Shown here: positions 19,096 to 27,254 of the stretch, in pieces
How positions within the stretch are numbered: position 1 is the first letter of the stretch
Layout: every line of letters starts with the position of its first letter
Assembly: GCA_902705865.1 (NCBI GenBank)
Contig: CACSIO010000012.1
Coordinates: 310,001 to 374,000 of the forward strand
Length of the DNA: 64,000 bases
DNA from: BD1-7 clade bacterium
GTDB taxonomy: Bacteria > Pseudomonadota > Gammaproteobacteria > Pseudomonadales > DT-91
Reading direction: 5' to 3'
Position numbers and translations under genes: made by a program
Notes under the pieces: model-generated
Seen by the model: the letters and a program-made list of their open reading frames with translations, nothing else
What the model was told of the DNA's origin: nothing
Databases searched by the model: none

Positions 19096-19503
19096 ATGTT
19101 TTCGACACAGCGACTGAATACGTTTTTTTCTGAAATGTTTCCAGAGTCAGGTGTTGTTGTTGAGTCAGTTGGGACCCGGTCGGCCCGAATGCGAATGTGT
19201 ATTTCGCGAAGGCACTTGAGGCCAGGTGAGACGGTATCTGGCCCCGCAATGATGGAACTGGCTGATGCCTTATTGCATGCGGCCATACTTGGCGAGCTAG
19301 GGTTGGAGTGGGAGGCAGTTACCACCAATCTGAATATTAACTTTTTGCGCAGTCCCCTTTCGAATAAGGATCTCGTTGGGCATTGTTCACTGATTAAAGT
19401 TGGCAGAACGCAGATTGTCGGTGAAGCGAACATATACTCTGACGGTTTTTCTGAGCCTGTTGCGCACGCAGTGGGTACCTATGCGATACCGGTTGAACGC
19501 TAA
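19096..19503 (+). CDS. PaaI-like hotdog-fold thioesterase
   Basis: A 135-residue hotdog-fold protein. The pattern GPAMMELADALLHAAILG, with an Asp on the hotdog helix, and the strand NLNINFLRSPLSNKDLVGH (NFLRP-type) are characteristic of PaaI/YbgC-like acyl-CoA thioesterases, which act as homotetramers on acyl-CoA esters. The ATG at 19096 follows GGGAG (19086-19090) at a spacing of five and is preferred over the TTG at 19078. It sits alone before the TetR/MMPL pair, in the same direction. The acyl group is not predictable. Confidence 0.8.
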   Translation: MFSTQRLNTFFSEMFPESGVVVESVGTRSARMRMCISRRHLRPGETVSGPAMMELADALLHAAILGELGLEWEAVTTNLNINFLRSPLSNKDLVGHCSLIKVGRTQIVGEANIYSDGFSEPVAHAVGTYAIPVER

Positions 19504-19661
19504 CCTACAGAGAGTACTGATCTCGGTGGTGCATCGATTTCTTTTTTGCCGGCAACGACATGCGCTAGAAGCCTAGGCCGAGAGTCTGCTGGTGAATCCC
19601 CTCCAACACCTCTAAAATGCCCCCCTTAACTAATAAATTCCAAATAGGGGTTTATTTGTAA

Positions 19662-19678
19662 ACCGATCGGTCTATAAT
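19662..19678 (+). promoter_or_regulatory. Palindromic TetR operator ACCGATCGGT overlapping a TATAAT box
   Basis: A perfect 10-bp palindrome ACCGATCGGT (19662-19671) lies one base before TATAAT (19673-19678), 51 bases ahead of the tetR start. Repressor bound there would cover the promoter, so autoregulation is expected. A related palindrome, AACCG-CT-CGGTT, occurs before the MMPL gene at 20426-20441. The -35 box is poor, with no close match to TTGACA at 16-18 bases. Confidence 0.65.
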
Positions 19679-19729
19679 CCGGTGATACTGATTTGGTCAG
19701 TACTGCCTGACAGGTTTTTATTCTGAAAT

Positions 19730-20332
19730 ATGGCAAGACAACGCGAATTTGATGAAGACGAAGTGCTGGACGCAGTTATGCGGGCGTTTTGGCGAGGTGG
19801 CTATGAGGCGACCTCGTTAACTGACCTAATGGCCGCTACTGGTTTGTCGAAAGGCAGCATATACAAAGCATTTGGTGACAAACACCAATTGTTTATGCAC
19901 GCCATCGGCCGCTATATGGATGAATTTACGCAGCTTTCGCGTGACAGTATTGCGTCGGGTGATACGCCGATTGCCTCATTGCAAAATTGGCAAAAGGCCA
20001 TGTTGAACCATGCTGACCAAGACGAGGAAGCCTGCAAGGGATGTTTAGCGATGAATACCACGTTAGAGCTCGGGCCACATGATGAGGCTGTTCGTGAGCG
20101 CTTGGCATCTCATCGTGAACACATTCTTAGCATGATGAATGCGAAGGTTGATGAGGCACAGCAGGCAGGAGAGCTTCGACAAGATATTGCGGGCGCTGAC
20201 ATTACGATGCTGTTGGGGCTGGTCTATTTGGGGCTCAATGTTGCGGTCGTTGATGCCATTGATAAACCGACGGGCGAGCACTTGATTGATTTGGTATTCG
20301 GGTTGTTGAAACCACCGGTGGACGAAGCCTGA
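19730..20332 (+). CDS. TetR/AcrR family transcriptional regulator
   Basis: A 200-residue repressor. The N-terminal helix-turn-helix is clear (AVMRAFWRGGYEATSLTDLMAATGLSKGSIYKAFGDKHQLF, residues ~14-54, shown here in parts: WRGGYEATSLTDLMAATG and SKGSIYKAFGDKHQLF). The C-terminal ligand domain contains CKGCLAMNTTLELG, a cysteine-bearing helix typical of the AcuR/YxaF-like TetR branch. It probably represses its own promoter through the palindrome at 19662-19671, and the MMPL transporter gene downstream through 20426-20441. The inducer is unknown; hydrophobic or electrophilic compounds are usual for this branch. Confidence 0.9.
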   Translation: MARQREFDEDEVLDAVMRAFWRGGYEATSLTDLMAATGLSKGSIYKAFGDKHQLFMHAIGRYMDEFTQLSRDSIASGDTPIASLQNWQKAMLNHADQDEEACKGCLAMNTTLELGPHDEAVRERLASHREHILSMMNAKVDEAQQAGELRQDIAGADITMLLGLVYLGLNVAVVDAIDKPTGEHLIDLVFGLLKPPVDEA

Positions 20333-20336
20333 TACA

Positions 20337-20416
20337 ACAAGTGGCTGAGTCGGGATAGGTCGGCCACTTGTAAAAAATTATAAATAAATATCGCCGTTAT
20401 CATGGCGGTTTTTTTT
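20337..20416 (+). terminator. Two hairpins after tetR, the second with a T-run
   Basis: A 9-bp perfect inverted repeat, ACAAGTGGC (20337-20345) with GCCACTTGT (20363-20371), begins right behind the tetR stop. It is followed by CGCC-GTTATCAT-GGCG (20392-20407) and eight T residues (20409-20416). The second stem is short but its T-run is good. Together they should limit read-through from tetR into the MMPL gene. Confidence 0.5.
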
Positions 20417-20425
20417 GCTTTTAAA

Positions 20426-20441
20426 GGAACCGCTCGGTTCC
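20426..20441 (+). promoter_or_regulatory. Palindrome GGAACCG-CT-CGGTTCC before the MMPL gene, probable TetR operator
   Basis: A 7+7 bp perfect inverted repeat with a 2-base centre ends 13 bases before the start codon. Its core ACCG-NN-CGGT is the same as in the tetR promoter palindrome at 19662-19671. It could act as an operator on DNA, or as an RNA hairpin next to the AGGGGGA ribosome site. Confidence 0.6.
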
Positions 20442-20454
20442 TAAAGGGGGATTT

Positions 20455-22860
20455 ATGTCATACCAAAGACAGGGGCCTAGAAATGGTGACCCGGCGCAGT
20501 CGGGTTTGGGCTATCGGTTTGGTGTTTGGGTTGCCGATCACCCATTTTTGGTGCTTGCGCTGTGCCTATTGCTGGCCGGAGTTGTGGGTTCAGGTGCCAG
20601 TAAATTAGGTTTTAATCAGGATTACCGTGCGTTTTTTAGCGACGATAATCCAGAGCTAAACGCGTTCGAGCAAATGCAACAAACCTATGCGCGTTCGGAT
20701 ACGTTATTTTTCACGATAAAGCCGAATGAAGGGCAATCAGTGTTTGAGCCGGCGGTTGCAGGCGCTATCCGCGAGTTAACTGACCAGGCATGGCAGTTGC
20801 CGTTTTCGATACGCGTTGATTCCGTTGCGAACTTCCAAAATACCTATGCAGAAGATGACGATCTTATCGTTGAAGACCTGATGGAAGACCCTGCACAGAT
20901 TGATGCCAATGAATTTGCAGCGATTCGTGATATTGCACTGAGTGAACCCGCGCTAATCGATCTTCTGGTCGACAAAAATGCCAATGTTACCGGTGTGCTC
21001 GTCACATTTAACTTCCCGGGTAAGACCATCGAAGAGATGCCATCGGCCGCCAATGGCGCTCGTGAACTGGTGGCCGCCATCGAAGCAAACTATCCCGTTA
21101 GTATTTTGACGACCGGCACCGTCATGGTAAATGACGCTTTTGTTCAATCATCGGCTGATGATGCAATGACACTGGTGCCTCTGATGTACGTGATGATCAT
21201 ACTCATCACCTGGCTGCTGTTACGGTCGGTGTGGGCAACATTGGCAACGCTTGCCGTGTTGATACTGTCGGTGGTTACCGGCATGGGCGGCGGCGGATGG
21301 GCAGGTATTCTGTTAACGCCACCTTCTGCTTCGGCACCAACCATTATCACCACATTGGCCGTGGCAGATTCTATTCACTATCTGGTGACCTTGCTGCAAG
21401 GTATGCGGCGTGGGCTCAGTAAACGCGATGCGGTTATCGAGAGTATGCGTGTTAACTTGCAGCCGATATTTTTAACGAGCCTGACAACGGCCGTTGGCTT
21501 TTTGACCATGAACCTGTCAGACGCGCCGCCGTTTAACGATCTGGGTAATATTACCGCGATAGGCGTTGTAGCAGCTTTTGTGTTTTCGGTAAGCTTTTTG
21601 CCCGCGCTGGTTATTCTACTGCCGCTTAAAGTCAGTGGCGGGGAGCAGCGTCAGCACCTAGCCACAATTATGGCAGATCTGGTGAACTGGACAGTTGCGC
21701 GAAAATTCCGTGTTTTTTTAGTTGGCGGATTACTGTCAGCAGGTTTTATCGCGTTAATTCCGTTGAACAATGTGAATGACAATTTGGTTGGTTATTTTGA
21801 TGAAACTACACAAATTCGCCAACATACCGATGCAACGGTTGAGCAGTTGACCGGGGTATATCAAGTACAATTTTCGTTAGATGCTGGTGACGCCAACGGT
21901 GTCAGTGACCCAGAGTTTATCCAAAAGGTTGATGTATTTGCACAGTGGCTACGTGAGCAACCTGAGACCATGCATGTGTTATCAATCAGCGACACGTTCA
22001 AACGCCTGAATCGAAACTTGCACGGCGACGATGATGCGTTTTACCGCATTCCCGACACGCGTGAATCCGCTGCGCAGTATTTGTTGTTGTATGAGATGTC
22101 GCTGCCGTTTGGTTTGGATCTCAACAATCAGCTGTCGGCTGACAAATCATCCACGCGTATTATTGCGACAGTGCGAAGTTTAGATTCTTCGCCCCTGATT
22201 GAGTTTTCTCGGCGTGCTGAAACCTGGTTGCAAACCAATACCGGGCTAACTGCAATCGGTATTGGCCCACCAGTGATGTTTGCTTATATTTCCGAACGCA
22301 ACATTGAAAGCATGTTTTACTCTACGGGTATCGCGATCGTTGCTATCGCTCTGATCATTATGCTCGCTTTACGAAGTATGCGTATTGGTTTGATTAGTTT
22401 GATTCCGAACTTGCTGCCAGCGGCGATCGCATTTGGCATCTGGGCTATTTTTGTGGGGCAGGTCAATGTTGCTGTATCGGCGGTGTTGGGTATGACGCTG
22501 GGAATTGTTGTCGATGATGCTGTGCATATCCTTAGCAAGTATATGCGTGCGCGTCGAGACTACGGCTATGATGCTCATCAATCGCTGGTTTATGCATTTG
22601 AGCAAGTGGGCCCGGCAATTGTTGTGACCACTGTGATACTGACGGCAGGTTTCTCAGTGCTTGCGCAATCAACGTTTGCCATGAACGAGTATATGGCAAC
22701 GCTGACTGCTATCACGGTTGTGGTAGCTTTGGTTGCCGATGTGTTTTTGTTGCCAGTATTGTTGGTGTTGCTGGATAGGCGTTCAGTTTTGGATACAGAT
22801 CCATCTGATCAGGTATCGGTCCCAACAGGAACATCCCTCTCTCAATCTGGGGCAGACTAA
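20455..22860 (+). CDS. MMPL/RND superfamily exporter (second copy)
   Basis: An 801-residue RND protein of the MMPL type in the inner membrane, with two repeats of one helix, a large periplasmic loop and five clustered helices. Conserved segments: ADSIHYLVTLL in the first half and IVVDDAVHILSKYMRARRD in the second half, where the acids are expected to take part in proton coupling. The periplasmic part carries AEDDDLIVEDLMEDP, very similar to the paralogue at 4540-6924. Strong ribosome site AGGGGGA. The preceding TetR gene and shared palindromes suggest TetR control; lipid or hydrophobic-compound export is inferred. The C-terminal 25 residues are polar and Ser/Thr-rich. Confidence 0.87.
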   Translation: MSYQRQGPRNGDPAQSGLGYRFGVWVADHPFLVLALCLLLAGVVGSGASKLGFNQDYRAFFSDDNPELNAFEQMQQTYARSDTLFFTIKPNEGQSVFEPAVAGAIRELTDQAWQLPFSIRVDSVANFQNTYAEDDDLIVEDLMEDPAQIDANEFAAIRDIALSEPALIDLLVDKNANVTGVLVTFNFPGKTIEEMPSAANGARELVAAIEANYPVSILTTGTVMVNDAFVQSSADDAMTLVPLMYVMIILITWLLLRSVWATLATLAVLILSVVTGMGGGGWAGILLTPPSASAPTIITTLAVADSIHYLVTLLQGMRRGLSKRDAVIESMRVNLQPIFLTSLTTAVGFLTMNLSDAPPFNDLGNITAIGVVAAFVFSVSFLPALVILLPLKVSGGEQRQHLATIMADLVNWTVARKFRVFLVGGLLSAGFIALIPLNNVNDNLVGYFDETTQIRQHTDATVEQLTGVYQVQFSLDAGDANGVSDPEFIQKVDVFAQWLREQPETMHVLSISDTFKRLNRNLHGDDDAFYRIPDTRESAAQYLLLYEMSLPFGLDLNNQLSADKSSTRIIATVRSLDSSPLIEFSRRAETWLQTNTGLTAIGIGPPVMFAYISERNIESMFYSTGIAIVAIALIIMLALRSMRIGLISLIPNLLPAAIAFGIWAIFVGQVNVAVSAVLGMTLGIVVDDAVHILSKYMRARRDYGYDAHQSLVYAFEQVGPAIVVTTVILTAGFSVLAQSTFAMNEYMATLTAITVVVALVADVFLLPVLLVLLDRRSVLDTDPSDQVSVPTGTSLSQSGAD

Positions 22861-22875
22861 CACTCGATGATAGAG

Positions 22876-22985
22876 GATTGCTCTAGCCGTTAGGTTGGAG
22901 CAATCATTGCTTTCAAAAAAACACCGATTCACAGGCTATCCGTTAAAAGGAATAAAGCAGAAATACTTCTTATTTTTGCTTTATT
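22876..22985. repeat. Two inverted repeats between the MMPL and lipoprotein genes
   Basis: GATTGCTC (22876-22883) pairs with GAGCAATC (22898-22905), an 8-bp stem with a 14-base loop just after the MMPL stop. AATAAAGCA (22951-22959) pairs with TGCTTTATT (22977-22985), a 9-bp stem with a 17-base loop. The first may end or stabilise the MMPL transcript, though no T-run follows on the plus strand; the second may be an operator for the next gene. Confidence 0.45.
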
Positions 22986-23124
22986 GATTTCACCAACAAT
23001 TATTTACGTTAGTGAATTTTTTGTTGCTGAAAATATATAGGGTGTGTTGTTGACCTGTTAGCGGTAAAATCTTCTTTCTTAGAGTTTTCACTCTTCGGTT
23101 ATTTCTATCTGAGGGATCTGAACT

Positions 23125-23838
23125 TTGTCAGCTAAGTTATTGTTAAAAATATTCTTACCAATTTTATCTGCCTTATTCGTATCGGGCTGCAATAGCTCCG
23201 ACAATGGTGGCGGCCCGGCCGATGCCAATAAAGGCAGGCGGGTTAATCCTGATGCTGAGTATCCATTAACATTTTTTCAAATTATTGAAGAAGAAACAGA
23301 TATCTTTCGCACCAATATGAAGGGGCGTGCGGCAGACGTCAATGGCAACGGCACCACACTAACGGCTGTTGTAGTTTTTAAAAACAGAAAACGTCAGATG
23401 TACGAAAGCATTGATGTTATTCGTCAGATAGTTACGGTAAGCCTCGGGTTTCATGGCACGGTAAAAACCTCGAGTTACACCCGTTATATTGGAACGACGG
23501 GTCATCTGATTGCTCAGTATTACCCCGCTACGGATGTAACCTGTCAGCCGGTTATGCCGGATAAATTCCCCGATATCGTGAAGTTGGGTGATAGCGGTGT
23601 ATTGTCTACGTTAATGTGTAGTGACGGCACTTCGTATCGGAGTGAGTGGACGGTTACCGACGGAGGCAGTGGCAATATTGCACTCACTGTGAGTGCTCAA
23701 CAAATCTCGACCTCTGAAACGACCCTGAACACGGGTGATGAGGTATACATCATTAATCTCGAAGGGAAAGTTGTTGGATTCGAAATGCATATTGAAGATT
23801 TCGTTAATCAGCAAACGATTACATTGAAAGCGCGATAG
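23125..23838 (+). CDS. Predicted lipoprotein, unknown function
   Basis: I do not recognise this 237-residue protein. It starts with a lipoprotein signal (SALFVSGC, lipidated Cys22) followed by a Gly/Asn/Asp-rich spacer (NSSDNGGG), so it should be anchored in the outer membrane or inner-membrane face. The rest is mostly beta-rich with two further cysteines (about 139 and 159) that could form a disulfide. The TTG start has GAGGGA (23111-23116) eight bases upstream and no alternative ATG precedes the signal. It is in the same direction as the downstream small ORF and second lipoprotein gene. Confidence 0.65.
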   Translation: MSAKLLLKIFLPILSALFVSGCNSSDNGGGPADANKGRRVNPDAEYPLTFFQIIEEETDIFRTNMKGRAADVNGNGTTLTAVVVFKNRKRQMYESIDVIRQIVTVSLGFHGTVKTSSYTRYIGTTGHLIAQYYPATDVTCQPVMPDKFPDIVKLGDSGVLSTLMCSDGTSYRSEWTVTDGGSGNIALTVSAQQISTSETTLNTGDEVYIINLEGKVVGFEMHIEDFVNQQTITLKAR

Positions 23839-23894
23839 TTTTTATACGTTATTTAAATTGCTGTATGCAATACAAGCGGAAAGGATGAAGGATC

Positions 23895-24095
23895 ATGTTC
23901 AGTATTAAGGAAGTGGCAAAACTGAATCAAGCAATAAAGATAATTGATGGATATGAAGACGGTCTTCGAGTTGTGGGTATTCCGATAGGAGAAGGACCAT
24001 ATACTGGTTACGACTTAATAGACATCAACGGTGAATCAGTTTACAACCCTGGACTATTAAGTGCAGCTGCTAAAAAAGTTAGCGATGCCACTTAA
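23895..24095 (+). CDS. Small hypothetical protein, 66 residues
   Basis: No family recognised. The ORF MFSIKEVAKLNQAIKIIDGY... is preceded by a good ribosome site (AAGGATGAAGGATC before the ATG), and its composition is normal for a soluble protein with one helix and a Gly/Tyr-rich middle (GEGPYTGYDLIDINGES). No signal peptide. It sits between two lipoprotein genes in the same direction. Coding status is supported by the ribosome site and composition only. Confidence 0.45.
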   Translation: MFSIKEVAKLNQAIKIIDGYEDGLRVVGIPIGEGPYTGYDLIDINGESVYNPGLLSAAAKKVSDAT

Positions 24096-24148
24096 TTTAA
24101 GAGAATGTAATGTGCCGGTGTATTCGACAGCCGCCGTTTTACGGCGTT

Positions 24149-24189
24149 TGCAGATGACCGGAGCGATACGATGAATTTTGGCATCTGCA
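24149..24189. repeat. 8-bp inverted repeat TGCAGATG / CATCTGCA
   Basis: TGCAGATG (24149-24156) and CATCTGCA (24182-24189) flank a 25-base loop, 38 bases before the second lipoprotein start. A smaller hairpin GCCG-TTTTA-CGGC lies just upstream at about 24132-24144. Neither is followed by a T-run. They may shape the mRNA leader or mark an operator. Confidence 0.4.
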
Positions 24190-24227
24190 GCCTTTGTGGT
24201 GCCAGCATCTAACACGGAAGTCTTGTG

Positions 24228-24926
24228 ATGAAAAACGGTATGAATGCCCTGCTGTGGAGCTGTTGTGCTCTGCTGATTGCTTGTGAGGATTCCTCTAAGC
24301 TTCGTGACAACGGCCGCTGCGGTAGTTTGGATAACGCAGAAGGCGTTTCAACGATCTATGATATCCAAGGATATCAGCTGGATATCTATCGAAAATTGCC
24401 GGATCGCCCAGAATACGTATCAACAGAGGTCGTGCGTTTTGATCAAATCGTTTTTGTGTTAACAGCACAGACACAAATTATTGCAGCAAACGATAAGGGG
24501 CAGGGCAGCCAACCGTCTATTGATAGACAGCCTCAACGACGACTGGTTTCGATTTTTCCATCAGCCTATGCCTGCTCTTTGGCACCAACTTTGCCCATTG
24601 CAGCGGAGAGACTGGTGGGTTTGGCAATCACAGCAACCTCAGATTACACGGATGCGTTACCTGTTGATTCGAGCCTCAATGCGATTTTTGATATTACTGA
24701 TATGCAGGGCGGCACAACGTATTGGGAATTTGATGGTGTTCAGCGGGATTTTTATTCTGTAGAACGCTATTTGCAGCAAGGGCTTAATGCGGCAGCATCC
24801 TATACCGCTCTTGAGCTGACAGAAGCACCTGCCTCAGCAGACATGTATACCTTTGAGGTGCAAATCAGCCTTGATAGTGGCGAGATCTACACGCTGCAAA
24901 CCGATGCGATTAATCTGTCGAATTAG
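24228..24926 (+). CDS. Predicted lipoprotein, unknown function
   Basis: Unrecognised 232-residue protein. The signal MKNGMNALLWSCCALLIAC has a lipobox LIAC, so Cys19 is probably lipidated. The body contains cysteines near RCGSLD and YACSLAP and is mixed alpha/beta with a long Gln/Arg-rich loop (NDKGQGSQPSIDRQPQRR). It resembles the previous lipoprotein in type and position but not clearly in sequence. The ATG at 24228 is preferred over a GTG one codon upstream. Confidence 0.65.
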   Translation: MKNGMNALLWSCCALLIACEDSSKLRDNGRCGSLDNAEGVSTIYDIQGYQLDIYRKLPDRPEYVSTEVVRFDQIVFVLTAQTQIIAANDKGQGSQPSIDRQPQRRLVSIFPSAYACSLAPTLPIAAERLVGLAITATSDYTDALPVDSSLNAIFDITDMQGGTTYWEFDGVQRDFYSVERYLQQGLNAAASYTALELTEAPASADMYTFEVQISLDSGEIYTLQTDAINLSN

Positions 24927-24964
24927 AGCCCTGAATTGGAGCTTCGAGCCAACTCATGGGTTGG

Positions 24965-26803
24965 TCACCGGCTTGTATCGGCAGACAGTTTTTGTTCGGT
25001 TTCAGTGACGCTGCCGTTAGTTTTTGGTGTTGCTGTATTGGCTCGTTCAAACGCTAAAGGCAGTGCCACCATCGTACGTGCAAAGACACTGGCCTCGTAA
25101 GGCGCCTCGCCGACGATGGCGAGTTTTTGTGTGCGTTCTAGCAGTTGGCGAATCACGATACGAATTTCCATACGAGCGAGTTCTCGGCCTAAACATGCAT
25201 GGATACCGTGGCCAAAGGTCAGGTGTTTTTTGCCATTGGTGCGATTGATAATAAAGGCGTCTGGATCCTCCCAATATCGTTCATCACGATTGCCTGATGC
25301 CCACATCAAAAACAAACGCGTCGCCGGTGGTAAGGTTTGCCCGTGCAAGGTGATGGGTTGCCGAGTTAGCCTGAAGTGGCCTTGAAATGCAGATTCGGTG
25401 CGAAATACTTCTTCGATAAAGGCATCGATTTCTTCGGGGTGCTGGCGCAGCCGTTGTTCGATATCAGGGTTTTCTGCGAGTATTCTCACTGCCGAACCCA
25501 TGGTGCTGGCCGAGGAATCCGATCCGGCGATCAGCAGTTGAAATATCGTCGCAACCGCGCGTTGGTCGGTCATGATGGAATCTGGGTCATCTGCTAACGC
25601 TGCCAATTGGCGGGTGAAGCAGTTCTCGGGATACTGTTCTGGGTTTCGTTTAATGTCGAGGTAGCCCGCCCACAAGTAGCGCATAAATTGTGCGGCTGAA
25701 CTACCGATTGCAATGAGTTCAGCTTTGGTTGCAGTGCCTGAGAGCGATTGTATGCCATCAACGCACCAGTCTTTGATTTTGGGGTAATCGGCTTCGGGGA
25801 AGCCGAGTAGTCCGATAATGAGTCGCATTGGAAGCTTCCACGCGAACGCTTCAACAAACTCGACGTTCCCTCGCGGAAGAAACTCGTCCATCATCGATTT
25901 TGATAGGGCTTCAACTTCTGGTTCTAACGATTTTATAAAGCGTGAGTTAAATCCAGAGTGACCAATCTTACGCTCAGCGGTGTGAACGGGCGGATCTTGC
26001 AGGGCAAAAACATCCACGGGAATAATACCCATGTTGCCTAAGTGATCGATGATTGACGGGCCTTTTTTGTTCGGATCTTTCGGGCGTCCGGTAGCGAGGA
26101 TTTCAACCAGTTGATTGGACAACGCCTCGGTGTTTCTGGCAAGAGCGACGATATCGTCGTAGCGCGAAACCAAATAAAAATCCTGCCCGGGCATTTTGTA
26201 TAGCGGATACTCATCGCGCAGCAATCGATAATAGTCGTAGGGTTGGCGAAAGTTTGCCTGAGACAACGGCTGAAAATCTTCCGGCTGAGTTGGGTGAATC
26301 ACGGGCAGTGGTTCGGACGGTTGTTGTTTGTTTGAAGCCTGCCAAGCTTTGAAACATATTAGTGTTGTTAGGGCTTCTAGAATAAACAGTAAGCCATGGA
26401 TGCTCCATACTGGCGTGTCGATCGCCATACCGATGACTCTGCCGGATGCAGAACCAATGCAGAACGCCCCAATAATAATGAGCGCTGCATGTGCATGATG
26501 TTCGTTGCTACTTAACACCCATAGCGCCACGCCCAATGCGATCAGCATGGTGCCGTAGTAGGCACGAATATCGGTGAGTGCGATCGGTGTTAGTGTGCCG
26601 AAATCAAAAAGCCCAGCCATAGTGATCGGTTCGACGACGAAGCAGAACCCGATGGTGATACTAGCGAGGCCAAACAGCACAATGATGTAAAAGGCCGGTT
26701 TTAGGGCCATCAACCAACTTAGCACCTTGAGTACGTATTCATACGCGAATGACACGACAAGGCGGCGGGCATGATAGATCCGATAGTGCATGGTAACGTC
26801 CAT
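24965..26803 (-). CDS. Cytochrome P450 with an N-terminal DUF4345 membrane domain
   Basis: A single uninterrupted 612-residue frame. Residues ~32-154 form a four-helix membrane domain matching DUF4345 (DIRAYYGTMLIALGVALW, GRVIGMAID, LEALTTLICF). After a Pro/Gln-rich linker, the P450 domain runs from ~170 to near the end: I-helix LLIAGSDSSASTMGS, K-helix ExxR in EEVFRTES, and the heme loop FGHGIHACLGRELARME with Cys537. Bacterial P450s are usually soluble; this one would be tethered to the inner membrane with the P450 in the cytoplasm. The ATG at 26803 is placed directly behind a good promoter (26841-26868); a longer GTG-started frame would begin upstream of that promoter. Redox partners are not adjacent. 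Substrate unknown. Confidence 0.88.
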   Translation of the reverse strand: MDVTMHYRIYHARRLVVSFAYEYVLKVLSWLMALKPAFYIIVLFGLASITIGFCFVVEPITMAGLFDFGTLTPIALTDIRAYYGTMLIALGVALWVLSSNEHHAHAALIIIGAFCIGSASGRVIGMAIDTPVWSIHGLLFILEALTTLICFKAWQASNKQQPSEPLPVIHPTQPEDFQPLSQANFRQPYDYYRLLRDEYPLYKMPGQDFYLVSRYDDIVALARNTEALSNQLVEILATGRPKDPNKKGPSIIDHLGNMGIIPVDVFALQDPPVHTAERKIGHSGFNSRFIKSLEPEVEALSKSMMDEFLPRGNVEFVEAFAWKLPMRLIIGLLGFPEADYPKIKDWCVDGIQSLSGTATKAELIAIGSSAAQFMRYLWAGYLDIKRNPEQYPENCFTRQLAALADDPDSIMTDQRAVATIFQLLIAGSDSSASTMGSAVRILAENPDIEQRLRQHPEEIDAFIEEVFRTESAFQGHFRLTRQPITLHGQTLPPATRLFLMWASGNRDERYWEDPDAFIINRTNGKKHLTFGHGIHACLGRELARMEIRIVIRQLLERTQKLAIVGEAPYEASVFARTMVALPLAFERANTATPKTNGSVTETEQKLSADTSR

Positions 26804-26814
26804 TATTAAATGAT

Positions 26815-26868
26815 GTATACAGTGTATACTTGATGTGTTCAGTATACGGTGAGAGGTTGTTTTGTAAA
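26815..26868 (-). promoter_or_regulatory. Promoter of the P450 fusion gene with three GTATAC boxes
   Basis: On the minus strand, -35 TTTACA (plus coordinates 26863-26868) and -10 TATACT (26841-26846) are 16 bases apart. Three identical palindromic hexamers GTATAC begin at 26815, 26824 and 26842, i.e. offsets of 9 and 18 bases. One overlaps the -10 box and two lie just downstream, forming the inverted repeat GTATAC-AGT-GTATAC. This is the layout of a repressor operator; the regulator is not identified. Confidence 0.6.
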
Positions 26869-27254
26869 CCCCCTCTCTATGGTGTCGGTGAATCAGCGTG
26901 GTTGTTTCGGTCGCCGAAAATGCCACTGGGCGTCGTCGTCATCTCAAGTCCACACGATGACATCCATTTGGAGCGTTACTATGCTGAACGTTTGGAGGCG
27001 GATGTTTTTAGCCTCGAACAGCGGGTGTTGGATACTTTGGTCAGGGTTGTTTCTCCGGGTCTGAATCTAGAACCGGTTGTCAGCCGTAATTATTGTAATT
27101 GCCCCATGGATGCGTTTGGGAAGAAAGCTTCCAGAGATTGTTCGAAGATGTGCAAGCACGCATAAATGGATTTTTAGTGGTAGTTGAGTATTTTTGCAGT
27201 AAGCCTTAGGAAAATTGTGTCCAACTTAAAGAATCTTTGTCGCGGGATACCACC
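26869..27254. other. Region without a convincing gene
   Basis: A plus-strand frame with an ATG at 26920 could encode 81 residues, ending in a Cys-rich tail (NYCNCPMDAFGKKASRDC), but it has no ribosome site and no recognisable family. I therefore see no supported gene here; the rest holds the leader of the cyclotransferase gene. Confidence 0.3.

Noticed and set aside
26920-27165. Possible 81-residue Cys-rich protein
   Set aside because: No ribosome site and no recognisable family; the region is more likely a leader or control region.
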